A DNA stretch of 64,000 nt from Rehmannia glutinosa (taxonomy: Eukaryota > Streptophyta > Magnoliopsida > Lamiales > Orobanchaceae), in contig JABTTQ020002542.1 of NCBI GenBank assembly GCA_016081115.2, positions 860,111-924,110 on the forward strand. Reading direction: 5' to 3'. Each line of letters starts with the position of its first letter. Position 1 is the stretch's first letter. The position numbers and the translations under genes were made by a program. Under the pieces are notes generated by a model, which saw nothing but the letters and a program-made list of their open reading frames with translations, searched no databases and had not been told where the DNA came from. Shown here one piece after another: positions 1-10,887 of the stretch.

Positions 1-729
1 TTGTTTGGTTTAAAACATGCACCCCGTATATGGTATGATAGACTTAGATATTTTCTTTTGCAAAATGATTTTACAAGAGGTAAAATTGAAACTACTCTCT
101 TTGTTTTTGAATTAAAAAGGGCAAGATTGCTTATTAGTGCAAATTTAAGTTGATTTGGTGCTACTAATGAATTTTTGTACAAGATGTTTTCTAAGTTGAT
201 GCAAGGTGTATTTAAGATGATCATGATGGGGAGTTCAATTTCTTCCTTGAACTTCAAGATAAACAATCTCTATTCTATGGCAACAATATCAAGATGGACA
301 AAAGTTGAGAAAAGAATCTTTGGTTAACAATCAAATTCAAGGTATGTTTATCTTCGTTTATTACTCTTTTAGACTCGACATTTTCTATGTCTTATGTTTA
401 TATGCTCACTTCAAAACTATCCCAACAAATCTCATTAAAGTGTCGTTAAAAAGAAATTTTCAAATATTTGAAAGGCACTTTCTCTTATAGCTTGTTTATC
501 CAAGGTTTTAAAATGTTCATTTTTTCTCGGAAAACAAGTCCGTGCTTACAATTTTTCAAAATATGGTTCGTCATAATCAAACTAAACATATTGAGATTCA
601 ATATTTTTTTAAGGGAATGTGTTTCTAAAAACAAAAAATTGAGATGTGTTTAATTCCGTCTCAAGGACAACTCGTGGACTTTTGTTTTCAACCATTTACC
701 GCCGAGTCTTTTACCTCATTTAGAGCTTG
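1..729 (+). pseudogene. Copia RT/RNase H tail (element A), broken
   Basis: The translation begins in the RVT_2 region with LFGLKHAPRIWYDRLRYFLL, the conserved Copia block LKQAPRAWYDKL in decayed form. It continues through a stretch matching copy C just after its YVDD motif, but a stop (aagttgatttggtgct) lies where YVDD should be. RNase H is recognisable only in pieces in shifting frames. The end (about 665-729) matches the QLADIFTKPLSSETFASIRA terminus of copy C with substitutions and stops at a TGA. Multiple stops and frameshifts mean no product is expected. Confidence 0.75.
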
Positions 730-2010
730 ATTATGACATAATGTATATTGAATGAGGTCTACATTTGCATTTTGCACGTTTTTTAAAACTTAGGGCGAAA
801 AATCGGATTTTTGGTTCAAACTTTGGATTTTGCAAAATCAAAATGGACAGATGTGAAATTTGACCGGGCCGAGGCCGAGGTCCCAAGCCATCAACCGTCG
901 CCCTGACCTCCAACCGGTCACCCATAGTGATTTTATGGTTAAAATGCCTTTTTGTTTCTAGACTTACCATTTTGGCGTTTTTCTTCTATATTTCGTCCCC
1001 TTTGCAAATTTCACAAACAATTCACTTCAAATAAGCTTTGTTGCATAAATTACATATCTTGGGGATTATATTGCTCGTTTATCATCATTGTTACTCATCC
1101 TCACCGATTAAATGGTAAGAATTCTACTCCTTTATCTCAATTGGGTGGAACCCTTGAGAAAATGCTTATGTATTGATTTTTGTTGGAATTCTTGCATAAT
1201 TGTGTAGTGAATGATGATTGTTGATGAATGATATTTTTAAAATTGTTTTTGGTGATGAAAAACTTGGCTTGATTACATTTACAAGGGCTATATATATCTT
1301 CTTCTATTTTTGAGGCCCGACAATTGCTCGATAAAACGTTTCAATGAAAAAAAAATTCATCACTTACATGAGTCTCTCGATTTTAAAAGTCTTAAATATT
1401 TATAGAGATCGTGTTTTACAAATCAAATGAGTTTTCATAAGCTTCTACAAGTCATATGATCGACGTTTCCCTCCTATTTGGTTTATAAGCTTCAATGTTC
1501 AAATAGCTCGATAATTTGGTTAAGTTGCACACTTTGATATAATATTATGATGTCTTTATCGTGCTAACATTCTTTTTGATGATTCCAAAGGGGAGAAACA
1601 GTTATAAGCTCGTTAGCTCATAAAAGCTAAAATAAGCTCAACGAAAGAAGCTATAAGTTGTGGCTATTAAAAGCCAATAGTTGTGGATCATACTTTGTCC
1701 ATTTGATGTACTATGGACTCATATACATGTCTAATGATGTTTTGTTAACAGGGGGAGCTTATAAGTTCTTGGTACAAAAGCTCAATATGTAAAAGCGAGC
1801 TTTTAGCTTTTGGTTGATTGCTTCTATATTACTCTTGTAGTGCATGTTGATAGGGGAGCTCTTGCATAAATGTTTTTGAAAATCTATACTCCCATCCTTA
1901 TGTTTATGTTGCGTGGAATGTTGTCTCTCTCAACGGATAGTTCATTTTTAAGGTAAAATTGTTTTGTTTTCAAAATCTACCATGTTAAATTGTTTTGGTT
2001 TGTAATCATC
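730..2010 (+). other. Sirevirus 3' spacer with repeated polypurine tracts (element A)
   Basis: Long stretch between pol and the 3' LTR without a plausible gene. It aligns with 18246-19579 (F) and, reversed, with 49692-50855 (C). Shared landmarks are a GACCGG-rich island near 860-925, a donor-like ATGGTAAGAATT near 1110-1121, and purine tracts at about 1587-1601, 1748-1760 and 1851-1860, ahead of the terminal tract at 2011. The arrangement is typical of Sireviruses. No env-like reading frame survives here. Confidence 0.7.
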
Positions 2011-2023
2011 AAAAGGGGGAGAT
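2011..2023 (+). promoter_or_regulatory. Polypurine tract of element A
   Basis: The run aaaagggggagat lies immediately before the LTR start TGTTTGATAAATGG. This is the expected plus-strand primer position for a Copia element. The same tract precedes the 3' LTRs of F (19580-19594) and C (minus strand, 49676-49692). Confidence 0.8.
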
Positions 2024-3297
2024 TGTTTGATAAATGGTTTAATCATGATTTTGATGATTTTGTTTTTATACCAAAACAATGTTTTTAGATGTTGTCCAAA
2101 TACTCCTAAATGAGGACAACACTTATGTTTCAGCTCGACTCGCCCTATAGGCAACCTGTACTGAGTTGAGTTTTGAAACAGTAAAACGGGACGGAAGGGA
2201 AATGGGGAGGCGACACCGATCGACCCTAGGGAGGCGACGGTCGACCCCATGGTCGGCCGGTGCCTGGAATGAGCCCTCGTAAAGCGAGAACTCTCTGTTT
2301 CATTTTTCACACCCCCAACTGGTCGGACATAAGGCGACCGGTCAGATCCCCGTCGACCGGTCCCCCCTGTGTAAATTTCATAGAAAACCCATTTCAAATT
2401 TATCTCTGCGCTCTTGGTCGAACCCTCTTTTATCAACAAACTATCCGTTGCATTTTTAGACAATTTTTCCCTAATTTGTGGGATTGATTTCTAACAGCTA
2501 TAATATTAATTTTAAATAGTTTTTTTTGCAGAAAATAACTCCCCAAGGAGGAGCCTATGTCGGAAATCAAGCCAAGACCTCTCCTATAAATAGAAGCTTC
2601 ATTCAAGCAACAATAGACAACACAACATACAAGCTAAGAGCATACAAGCAAACACATTTATATCTTGTTGTAATAGCCTAAGTATTTCACTTTCACATCT
2701 TGAGGTCTAGGCTTATTTCTTGATTACACTTGCACTCATTTGTATCATTTATTATCGAGTTGTAACCTTGAATTTGGGTTATCATTCAACACAAGATATC
2801 CTTGTGGGTGTTCTTGTGGTAAGAACACACTTGGATGATCTAGGTGATAGGTGCAAGAAGAAATCTTCTTATTCAAGAGTGTGATGCTCTTGAGGTGTTG
2901 AAGAATATGGTGTTCTTCAAGGTTGAAGATTGTGGTAATCTTCACAAGGTGCCATTGGAGATTGTGGTAATCTTCAATAGAGATTGTGGTAATCTCAAAG
3001 GTGTTGTTGAAGAAGAGTGTGGTGCTCTTCAAGGTGATGTTGTAAGGTGTTGTATTAATTTTGGTAATTAATAATTTTTTTCTTTTTGAAATCCATCCCT
3101 GAGAGATCTTTGGGGTGGTAGAGGATTAGACCGTAGGTGGGTTGAACCTCTTTAAATCGACGCGTGTTATTTACTTCCCGCTCCTTTACTATTACCTTGG
3201 CTTGTTTGATTCGAAAAAGAGGGCATAATCGAGAAAATGGAGATAATCTATCCACCCCTCTAGATTATCATAGCCGCTTGGACTTACGGTTCGTGAG
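2024..3297 (+). repeat. 3' LTR of Sirevirus element A
   Basis: The LTR begins TGTTTGATAAATGG after a polypurine tract and ends with GGACTTAC, just short of the CA expected from the copies at 14882 and 48386. It contains, in order, a GC-rich segment with GACCGGTC-like words, a TATA box near 2585, and a block of short direct repeats built on GATTGTGGTAATC at about 2880-3030. It is roughly 1.27 kb, like the C LTRs (1,290 and 1,275 bp). The terminal A appears lost at the junction with the Gypsy fragment. Confidence 0.85.
2585..2592 (+). promoter_or_regulatory. TATA box of Sirevirus LTR A
   Basis: TATAAATA follows CTCC in the middle of the LTR and precedes a CA-rich stretch likely to hold the transcription start. 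The same motif occurs at 10223-10230 in E and, on the minus strand, near 49014-49024 and 56211-56220 in the two C LTRs. Confidence 0.7.
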
Positions 3298-3404
3298 GGT
3301 CTTGAGCCTCCGGTTGACGATGATGACACCCATATCGTGGACAACCCATTTGCTCCTTTGGGGCGCCAAGATGCACCTGGCATGACGAGGATTGCCGTTG
3401 GGAA

Positions 3405-3935
3405 TCTGGATTTAAATTGGACATCCCGGAGTTTCATGCGACTTAGGTGTCGATGCTTTTATTGACCTGGCTACATGCTATCGAGGATTTATTAGACTTT
3501 AAGGTTGTCCCATCGGATAGACGTGTCCCACTCATTGCTACGACTTTGTGGCGCGCTTTGGCGTGGTGGCAACACCTCAAGCTTTCTCGGGTCCGTCATG
3601 GCAAACCCAATATTGATACATGGCCAAAGTTCGAAAACATATGGAACGAGAGTTCCTCCCGTTCAATTATCATCGTATTTTGTATCAAAAATTACAGTCT
3701 CTTCACCAAGGATCACGCACCGTGGAGGTCTATTCCATCGACTTCTACCAATTGCTAACTCATAACGATATAAATGAGTCGACGGACCAATTAATTTCAC
3801 GATACATTGGGGGTTTATGTGTACCGCGTTCCAGGACATGCTAAATATCTTTAGTCCGTCCTCCGTGTCCGAAGCTCATCAACGCGCACTTGCTCTTGAA
3901 TGCCAATTTGCCCGACGCCAATCCACTGTTTCTTT
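3405..3935 (+). pseudogene. Gypsy gag (retrotrans_gag) remnant
   Basis: The reading DLLDFKVVPSDRRVPLIATT followed by LWRALAWWQHLKLSRVRHGK is the core of a plant Gypsy Gag capsid. It continues in other frames with HMEREFLPFNYHRILYQKLQ and SLHQGSRTVEVYSIDFYQLL. These pieces sit in at least three frames, so several indels have accumulated. The zinc knuckle expected after about 3930 is not recognisable. Gag would form the particle that packages element RNA; nothing here could encode it. Confidence 0.8.
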
Positions 3936-4279
3936 TACACCACCACGGATCAACGTGGCTCCACGCCTCCATCTCGTTGGTGGCACTACTCTCTTTGATC
4001 GGACAACTGGGCGCACCGCCACATCCAACAACTCACGCCCCAACTCCACCGCCGTTGTTTCTCATGTGGCAATCCCGGGCACCGACATGCCGCTTGTCCT
4101 ACATTTCGTGGGGGACGAGCGATTCTCACCACCTGGCCGACCCGAGAGAGATCTATGATGGTCCCCCAATTTTCGACGATGATATATCTCGACCCATGTC
4201 CCGAAGAACACCACGGGCGAAGTCGGTGTCGCTTGGTGCTACACCATTCTGTATGGCTCCTCGTGTGTTGGACACAACC

Positions 4280-6130
4280 GCTCAACGTCATCACCTTTTT
4301 CAATCCACTTGTATCGTTAATGGCAAGGTCTCGCAAATTTATCATTGAATAGAGCTCTGCGAAAATGTTATTTTATGTTGATGTTGTGTCCAAACTAGCC
4401 CTTACTACGATCGCACATCCCAAACCGTATCAACGCGATAATTTGGTGTCGGTTAATGCTCACGTTTCATTGTCATTCTTTATTGGTGCTACGTATTCCG
4501 ACACGATTTGGTGTGATGTAGTACCCATGGATGCTTGCCACATTCTTTTTTAGGCGTCCATGGCATTCGACCGCCGCATTTTACACGATGGTCATGCAAA
4601 CACATACACATTTCCTTTTGGAGGCTCCAAAATTATTTTATACCCCACCATTCGCAAGCAGCGGTACCCCTATCGCGGACAATAATGTTCTCTTTCTCTC
4701 TTATGCTACTTTTACTCGTGAGTTATTTGCGGCGCACAAGCTTTTGTTTTGTTGCTTCATGAGGTTACAGATGACCCGGACGTACCACCTATAGTACGTC
4801 CACTCTTAAAGGAATTTTACGATCTTTTTCCTGGATGATCCCACAGACGGTCTCCCATTACCGGGACATTCAACACCAGATTGATCTCATACCCGGATCT
4901 TCTTTGCCTAATCGTCCGTACTATTTTATGAGCCTCAAAGCGAACATGCTGAATTATGTGTTAAGTGGAGGATTTATTACGTCGAAGTTTGGTCCGTGAA
5001 AGCCTCGATCCTTGTGTTGTCCCTACTTTGCTTATCCCTAAGTAGGATAACACTTGGCGTATGTGTGTGGATAGTCGTGCAAGAAACAAAATTACGATGC
5101 GTTATCGGTTTCCCATTCCACAAACTTGGATGACTTGTTAGACAAGCTAAGTGGATCTTCGTATTCTCCAAGTTGATTTACGAAGTGGTTATCATCAGAT
5201 CCGTATAAGGCCAGGCGATGAGTGGAAACCGCATTTAAAATGCGGGAGGGTTTATTTGAATGGTTGGTGATGCAATTTGAGTTTGTCGAATGCCCCAAGT
5301 ACATTTATGCACATAATGAATCAAGCTTTGTGCTCATTGATTGGCACTTGTGTCGTGGTTTATTTCGACGACATCTTGGTTTATAGTCTACGGAGCATGA
5401 ACACATGACCCATCTCGAGGCGGTTTTGTTAATTCTTCGCAAGGAACAATTCTTCGCCGCTCCACGTAAGTGTGTATTTTTCAGCGATAAGGTCCTATTT
5501 TTGGGATATGTGGTGTGTGGCTTTGGAATTAGCATGGATACCAAAGAAGATTGTAGTAATTCAGAGTGGCCAACTCCTTCCTCCATCACGGATTCGTAGC
5601 TTTCATGGCCTCGTATCATTTTATCATCATTTTATTCCGCACTTTAGCTCCATTATGGCTCCTTTAATGATTGTATATACGGCACGACATTCATTTGGAC
5701 ACCGAGGCCGACGCAACTTTTGTGGCAATAAAACAAAAATTAACAAGCGCCCCGTACTCATCCTACCCGAGTTTTCTTTCGCCTTCGAGTTGCATTGTGA
5801 CACGTCCAAAATTGGGATTATAGCGGATCTTAAGCCAATAGAGTCGCCGAAGAACTTATTTTAGCGAAAAAGCCGATTGCAGACCCGTCGCGCTACAAAG
5901 ACCTATGATGTGGAATTTTACGTTGTTGTCCGTGCGGTGCGACATTGGCATTATTATTTATTTAGCGTGAATTTGTGTTATACACTCGACCACGATTCGC
6001 TTAAATATATTACAACCGATCTAATGTCTCCGCCCAACATGCTTCGTGGGCCGCATTTCTCCAACAATTCACGTTTGTTATCATAAGTCGAGAGTTTCTA
6101 ACCATGTGGCGGATGCCCTTAGCCGTCATC
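4280..6130 (+). pseudogene. Gypsy protease, reverse transcriptase and RNase H remnant
   Basis: The protease starts near 4330 (KFII followed by a disrupted DSG and SCENV). The linker WCDVVPMDACHIL and GRPWHSTAA follow at about 4509-4575. RT covers roughly 4805-5600, with DLIPGSSLPNRPYYFMS near 4882, [19 protein letters not shown] near 5063 and an intact catalytic YFDDILVYS near 5359-5385. RNase H remnants include RPVLILPEFSFAFELHCDTS (about 5748-5807) and HYYLFSVNLCYTLDHDSLKY (about 5950-6010). Frames change repeatedly and stops interrupt each domain. Confidence 0.85.
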
Positions 6131-6244
6131 ATTCTCTTCTCACGATATGCGCATTAACATTGTGGGGTTCAATTCCTTCAAATCACAATATGCTACAAAC
6201 CTATTCTTTAGCAAAATCCATTCCGCGTGCATAGTGCCCCAACG

Positions 6245-7345
6245 ATGACATTACATCTTGTTGGATGGGAATTTATTTCGAGAAACACGCCTTTGTATAC
6301 CCGCATGTAGTTTACGGGGCAAGCTCATTTCCGAGTTGCATGGTGTGGGTCATGTTGGTCGTGATCGCACATTAGACCTGGTACAACGACAATTTTTCCG
6401 GCCCACTCTTCGCGCGATATGAGTAAATTTGTGGAGCATCGCGTGTGTCAAACAGCTAAAAGGATCGCCTCTAATGCCGGGCTCTACCGCCTTGTTGCTT
6501 GTTCCTCTTCACCTTGGTCCATGATCGCATGGATTTTGTTCTAGACTTCCACGCACACAATGGGGTAATGATTCTATTTTTGTTGTGATCAATCATTGCT
6601 CCAAAATGTCCCATTTATTCCATGCAAGCGCACGATCGATGCTCTCCACGTTGCCCAACTCTTCTTTTGTGAAATTTATCGTCTACATGGTCTGCCGTTA
6701 TCCATTGTTTTGGATCGTGATACTCGATTTTTAAGTCACTTTTGGCGTAGCCTTTGGCGTTTTGCTAACACGACATTGCATTTTTAGCGCCTACCACCTC
6801 AAACCGACGGCCAAATAGAGGTGGTTAATCGGTCCTTGGGCAACTTGTTGTGTTGCTTAGTCGGTGATAACGTTAAATTGTGGGATACGAAAACTCAAGT
6901 CCGTATTTGCTTAGAACTCGCCCTTAATCGCAAAGACCGGGTTTTGTCCTTTTCGGGTGGTTTATGGCATCATCCGCGTGGGCTCAGACTTGCGAGGCCA
7001 GCCGCCTCGTGTTCATTTCGATGGGTGCGCGACTAATTTTTTTGAGAATTTGCAACAGTGCACGCCGCCACTCATGCACATCTACCGGAGAGTAATGCCC
7101 GATATAAAGCGCCGGTGGATTCTAAACGCAGCATGTTGAATTCAAAGTGGGTGACTTTGTTTGGGCGGTACTAACTAAAGAGCGCTACCGGCCCATGCGT
7201 ATAATAAATTAGCGTCTCGTAAAATTGGTCCAGTTGAGATTATTGAAAAGATTAATCCGAATGCTTATCGGTTACGCCTTCCCAGTCATATTCGCACCTC
7301 CAACGTATTCAATGTCAAGCATCCGGTGCCGTTTCACGCCGACTC
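6245..7345 (+). pseudogene. Gypsy integrase remnant
   Basis: The zinc-binding region is seen as ELHGVGHVGRDRTLDLVQRQ near 6336. The catalytic core appears as [13 protein letters not shown] (about 6581) and [20 protein letters not shown] (about 6683), which carries the second catalytic Asp in LDRDTRF. PPQTDGQIEVVNRSLGNLL (about 6796) carries the Glu. A C-terminal block, VDF/GDFVWAVLTKERYRPMR then VEIIEKINPNAYRLRLPSHI, ends near 7345. Indels and stops separate these parts. No clear chromodomain could be read. Confidence 0.8.
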
Positions 7346-7406
7346 ACCTTCTCGAGATGAAACCCACGATGATTCGAGGGCTAATCATTCACACCCCCTG
7401 GGAGAA

Positions 7407-7804
7407 TGATGGAGATGAAACCGTATTTACTTTAGCTCGAGTCGAAAAACAAAGGCCATCTTAATTAGTTGGCAAATGACTTCATTATTTCATGCAAAGA
7501 AAGTACGAGTTTTGACAGCAGACAAAATATGAGTTTAAATATTGCTTTCATTGTTATTTCAGAGGAGTTTATATATGTTATGTTTTTCTTATTAGGAAGA
7601 GTTTATTTTTGTTATGTTTTTTTATTAGGAAGAATTTTAATTATGTTAGGATATCTTTTTCTAACCCTAGTATATAAGGGTTTTTGTTGGAGTGATACAG
7701 AGATTTGAAGATTAACACAAAGTTACGCCTCTTTTATGTTCTAACGCTTGTCTTTGCGTCAAATTGTAATGCGATTTCAATTTTATATTCTCATTCTTTT
7801 GTAC
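7407..7804 (+). repeat. Probable 3' LTR of the Gypsy element
   Basis: A purine run GGGAGAA directly precedes TGATGGAGATG, a plausible LTR start. The region contains TATATAAGGG at 7671-7680 (TATA box) and a T-rich end near TTTTGTACA. A length of about 400 bp fits the lineage. No partner LTR is present in the window, so both ends are estimates. Confidence 0.5.
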
Positions 7805-7838
7805 ATTATGCTCGCAAGTTTATCCCTTAAATAAAATG

Positions 7839-8160
7839 ACATATTGACGCATAAAAATAGTACTATCAAGCAATAACTATTCCAAAAAGCAAAAACATAT
7901 ATTATGTACCGGGAAGGAAAAATAAAGATACTATAAAAGCATATATCTATTAATAAGGAAGCAATATCAACTTCATATACTACTAAAACAAAAAAGATGA
8001 CCTATTGAAGCATAAAAACAAGACTACTTAAGCAATAACTATTCCAAAAAAACAAAACATATACTATGTAGCATGAAAGCTAAAAAAAGTACTATAAAAG
8101 CATAAATTTATTAACAATGAAGCAATCACAACTTCATTATACTATTAAAGAGACAATATT
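7839..8160 (+). repeat. Two-copy AT-rich repeat, 162-bp spacing
   Basis: The words gcaataactattccaaaa and actataaaagcata recur 162 bp apart (for example caataactat at 7871 and 8033), showing a local tandem duplication with several differences. Related sequence lies at 23960-24370, on the other side of element B. No coding capacity was seen in 7805-8340. Confidence 0.7.
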
Positions 8161-8335
8161 TGTGTACAATAAAAATACTTTCCCCCCCTCCCAACATCAA
8201 TGTGATCCCCTCCTCGTATTCCTCACTACTGGATACAACATTCATTTACCTGCTACCTTTCGCCATTCCAATTAACACTTTTAAAAACATCTGAAAAATC
8301 AGGAAAAAAAGTTAAAATGCGCATAACATCAAAAT

Positions 8336-8340
8336 ATACC
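8336..8340. repeat. Target site duplication ATACC, left of element B
   Basis: ATACC immediately precedes the LTR start TGTTGGGAAA and is repeated exactly at 23837-23841 right after the end of the 3' LTR. Five bases is the usual duplication length for plant LTR retrotransposons. Confidence 0.8.
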
Positions 8341-9674
8341 TGTTGGGAAAATTTATTGTTTAGATTTTGATGAATGCCATGTAAAACTTAGACTAGAAAG
8401 TTGGCACCCCATTTTCTTTGTAATTTGTATTGAAATAGATAGGGTTGTACTAGCCGAGTCAAATCAACTACGCTGGACATACAAGAAGTCAATCAAGATC
8501 GGGATGAAGACTCATTTGTGAAGAATTTGAGTATAGCAAGGAAAAGAAGACAAGAACTCGATCGAAGGAGTAGCGGCTATGATACGGTGTGTGAAGTATA
8601 AGTCAAGTCAACTTAAGATAGCCAAGTCTCAAGTCGAAGTGACGGATGAGTCATCCATGATTGGGAGCCGACTCAAGTCACCTGGGAAGTTAAGGAAAGG
8701 CAAATCAAATCAAGACAATCGAAAAGAATCGTTGTTACGTAAGTCAAGAACATTACCTAAACAAGTAATATTTCCATGCGCCATGTCTTAAAGTGCTCGA
8801 TCCCGTAAGCGTGCAAACGGAATAAACCAATGGGAAGAATCGCACCTTCAGGTCGATCGAAAAAGTCGAATGTTCATTTAATACGAGGAAATGTCAAGAT
8901 CAAGGATGCAACAAGACAAGCCAACGACCACAAGTGTCTTTTGAAAATTAGCCTATCTCTTCAACGGGCAAATTTTCAAAAGAGCACTATAAAAGGCTGA
9001 GGAATCAATTTGAGAGAAGGTTACTCGAACCACGAACACTCAAGCTATTATTTATTTGAACCTACAAAAATATTCTCGAGTTATTCAAGCTAATCCTCAA
9101 GCCTAAACTTCGAAGGAAATCAATCCAACACCAAGTTGTGAAGGAAAGACAACTTCAAACTGTTGAAGAGGAAACTTTTGAAGAATCAAAAGGGGTCTAC
9201 ATTCCAAGGAGGATGTAGAAAGGTTCAAGGTCGAACCAGTCTCAAGTTATTGGAGGGCTTCGTGATCAAATCCAAGAAGCTTGAGCAAGTGAGTCAGTAA
9301 GTAGCAAGGCAAATGCCTGTGAAGAAGCTCGAGTCGGACGAGAAGCCATTTGTGTGACCAAGGCATCTCCATACTAAGTCCCAAAGGATCAAGTCATTTG
9401 TGTGATCAAGAATTGCATCCGGGACCGATAACCACTTTGTACTCGATCAATACTTAGTGGATTCCTCCAGGAGTTGGAGAAGAGAGGATTAGAAGATTTA
9501 CCCCATCTTCGAACCTCTATAAAATTTATTGTGTCATTTACATTTCAAAGATTTACTTATCGCGATATTATTTAATATCTCACGATAATTTTCTATCCAA
9601 TTGATATTTAACAAAGAGCTAAAACCAAGTGTTAAAACACATTTAAACCAAATTCAAGGGTGTTAAGTCTTCCG
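8341..9674 (+). repeat. 5' LTR of element B, 3' truncated
   Basis: It starts TGTTGGGAAAATTTATTG and matches 22280-23602 over its whole length with small indels and substitutions. The match stops at CTTCCG (9669-9674). The last 235 bp or so of the partner LTR are absent, and sequence continues directly into a Sirevirus LTR. TATAAAA at 8988-8994 is a likely TATA box, matched near 22920 in the partner. Confidence 0.85.
8988..8994 (+). promoter_or_regulatory. TATA box of LTR B
   Basis: TATAAAAGG follows GAGCAC. The identical context occurs at 22920-22927 in the 3' LTR. A transcription start about 30 bp downstream would be expected. Confidence 0.6.
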
Positions 9675-10830
9675 ATCAACTTAAAATGTTTTTACTATTT
9701 TTCTGAGTATTTCTTGAAGTTTATTTTCAATAAAACATTGGACAACACATTTGTTTCAGTTTCGACCGGCCGCTCCCATGGGCAACCCGCACTGAGTTGA
9801 GTCAAGAAACAGAAAATGGGACGTAAGAAAAACAAAAAGGCGGCAACGGCCGACCAGGTGGGCGACGGTGCGGTCGGCCGTCGACCGGCGGGCGATTGCA
9901 CCGCAAGTTGGATTTTTGTTCCGCACTTCTCTCGTTTCGTAAAATCGTCTGGCGGCAACCGGTCACAGCTAAGGGCGATCGGTCGCACCCTTCGACCGGT
10001 CCCCTGTGTAAATATTCGCAGTAATTCAATTTCAATCTTATCTCTGCGCGACGGTCGAACCCCATGTTTATCAGAAACTATCCGCTATTTTCAGACAACT
10101 TTTCCCTATTTTGTGGGATTGATTTCTAACAGCTATATTATTCATTTTAAATGGTTTCTTTTGCAGCAAATCACTCCCCAAGGAGGAGCCAATGTCCTGG
10201 AAATGAAAGCCAAGTCCTCTCCTATAAATAGAGGCTTCATTCAAGCAACAAGACACAACACACAATATACAAGCAAAGAGCAATTGAGCAAACATTTTCA
10301 TATATCTTGTTGTATTAGCCTTTAAGCACTTTCACTTGCACTTATTTGAGGTCTAGGCTTTCAATTCTTGATTACACTTGTACTCATATTGTATCAATCA
10401 TTATTGAGTTGTAATCTTGATTTTGGTCATCATTCAACACAAGACATCCTTGTGAGTATTCTTGTGGTAAGAATACACTGGGTGATCTAGGTGATAGGTG
10501 TTTGAAGATTGTGGTAATCTTCAAAGGTGTTGTAAGAGGGTTGTGGTAATCCTCAAGGTGGTGAAAGAGGGTTGTGGTAATCCTCAAGGTGTTGTATTAA
10601 TTTTTGTAAATTAATAAAACCTTTTTTTCTTTTCAAAATCCATCCCGGAGATTTGGGGTGGTAGAGGATTAGGCCCAGGTGGGTTGAACCTCTTTAAATC
10701 AACGAGTGTTGTTTATTTTCCGCATTTACATTCTTGCTATCTACTCGTTGTTTCGAAAAATAGGGTAACTTGCGAAAAATCGGCATAATCTATTCACCCC
10801 CTCTAGATTATTGTAGCCACTTGACTAACA
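9669..10830 (+). repeat. 5' LTR of E, missing its first ~100 bp
   Basis: Compared with the C LTR, the first 107 bp or so (TGTT to about AAATA) are missing; it begins at CTTCCGATCAAC. The LTR ends TTGACTAACA at 10830, directly before the primer binding site. It carries the GACCGGTC-rich island (about 9760-10010), TATAAATA at 10223-10230, and GATTGTGGTAATC-type short repeats at about 10500-10590. A 169-codon frame at 9816-10325 crosses these elements and is considered spurious. Confidence 0.85.
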
Positions 10831-10832
10831 AG

Positions 10833-10845
10833 TGGTATTAGAGCC
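10833..10845 (+). promoter_or_regulatory. Primer binding site of E (initiator tRNA-Met type)
   Basis: TGGTATTAGAGCC follows the LTR end by two bases. It is one substitution from the TGGTATCAGAGC found in most plant Copia elements, which is complementary to the initiator methionine tRNA 3' end. Confidence 0.8.
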
Positions 10846-10887
10846 AAACTCTTTGGCTAGCTCGTTCCGAGTAAAGAGGAAAGATCC

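Larger units (their letters stand above)
1..3297 (+). mobile_element. Sirevirus-type Ty1/Copia element A, 3' part only
   Basis: The window opens inside the reverse transcriptase of a Copia element running on the plus strand; its 5' half lies outside. In order I see the end of RT, a decayed RNase H, about 1.3 kb of non-coding spacer with several polypurine tracts, the final polypurine tract and a 3' LTR. Assignment to the Sirevirus lineage is inferred from close similarity to the fuller copy C (48386-56847) in RT, spacer and LTR. The right end abuts a Gypsy fragment with no visible target duplication. Confidence 0.85.
3298..7804 (+). mobile_element. Decayed Ty3/Gypsy element (CRM/Galadriel-like chromovirus)
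   Basis: Gag, protease, reverse transcriptase, RNase H and integrase remnants follow in Gypsy order on the plus strand, then a short probable 3' LTR. The 5' LTR and untranslated leader are missing; the element starts abruptly after the LTR of A. Blocks such as YFDDILVYS in RT, GRPWHSTAA after the protease and PVEIIEKINPNAYRLRLP near the integrase end resemble plant chromoviruses of the CRM/Galadriel type. That lineage call is from memory of conserved blocks and would need a tree. Confidence 0.8.

Noticed and set aside
1948..2463. 171-codon frame on the minus strand
   Set aside because: It runs antisense through the LTR and polypurine tract of element A; its length comes from the GC-rich LTR island.
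2880..3030. Regular short repeats resembling a CRISPR array
   Set aside because: Units are imperfect, without unique spacers of constant length, and are part of a plant retroelement LTR.
9816..10325. 169-codon frame on the plus strand
   Set aside because: It lies wholly inside the Sirevirus LTR E and crosses the TATA box; no domain content.
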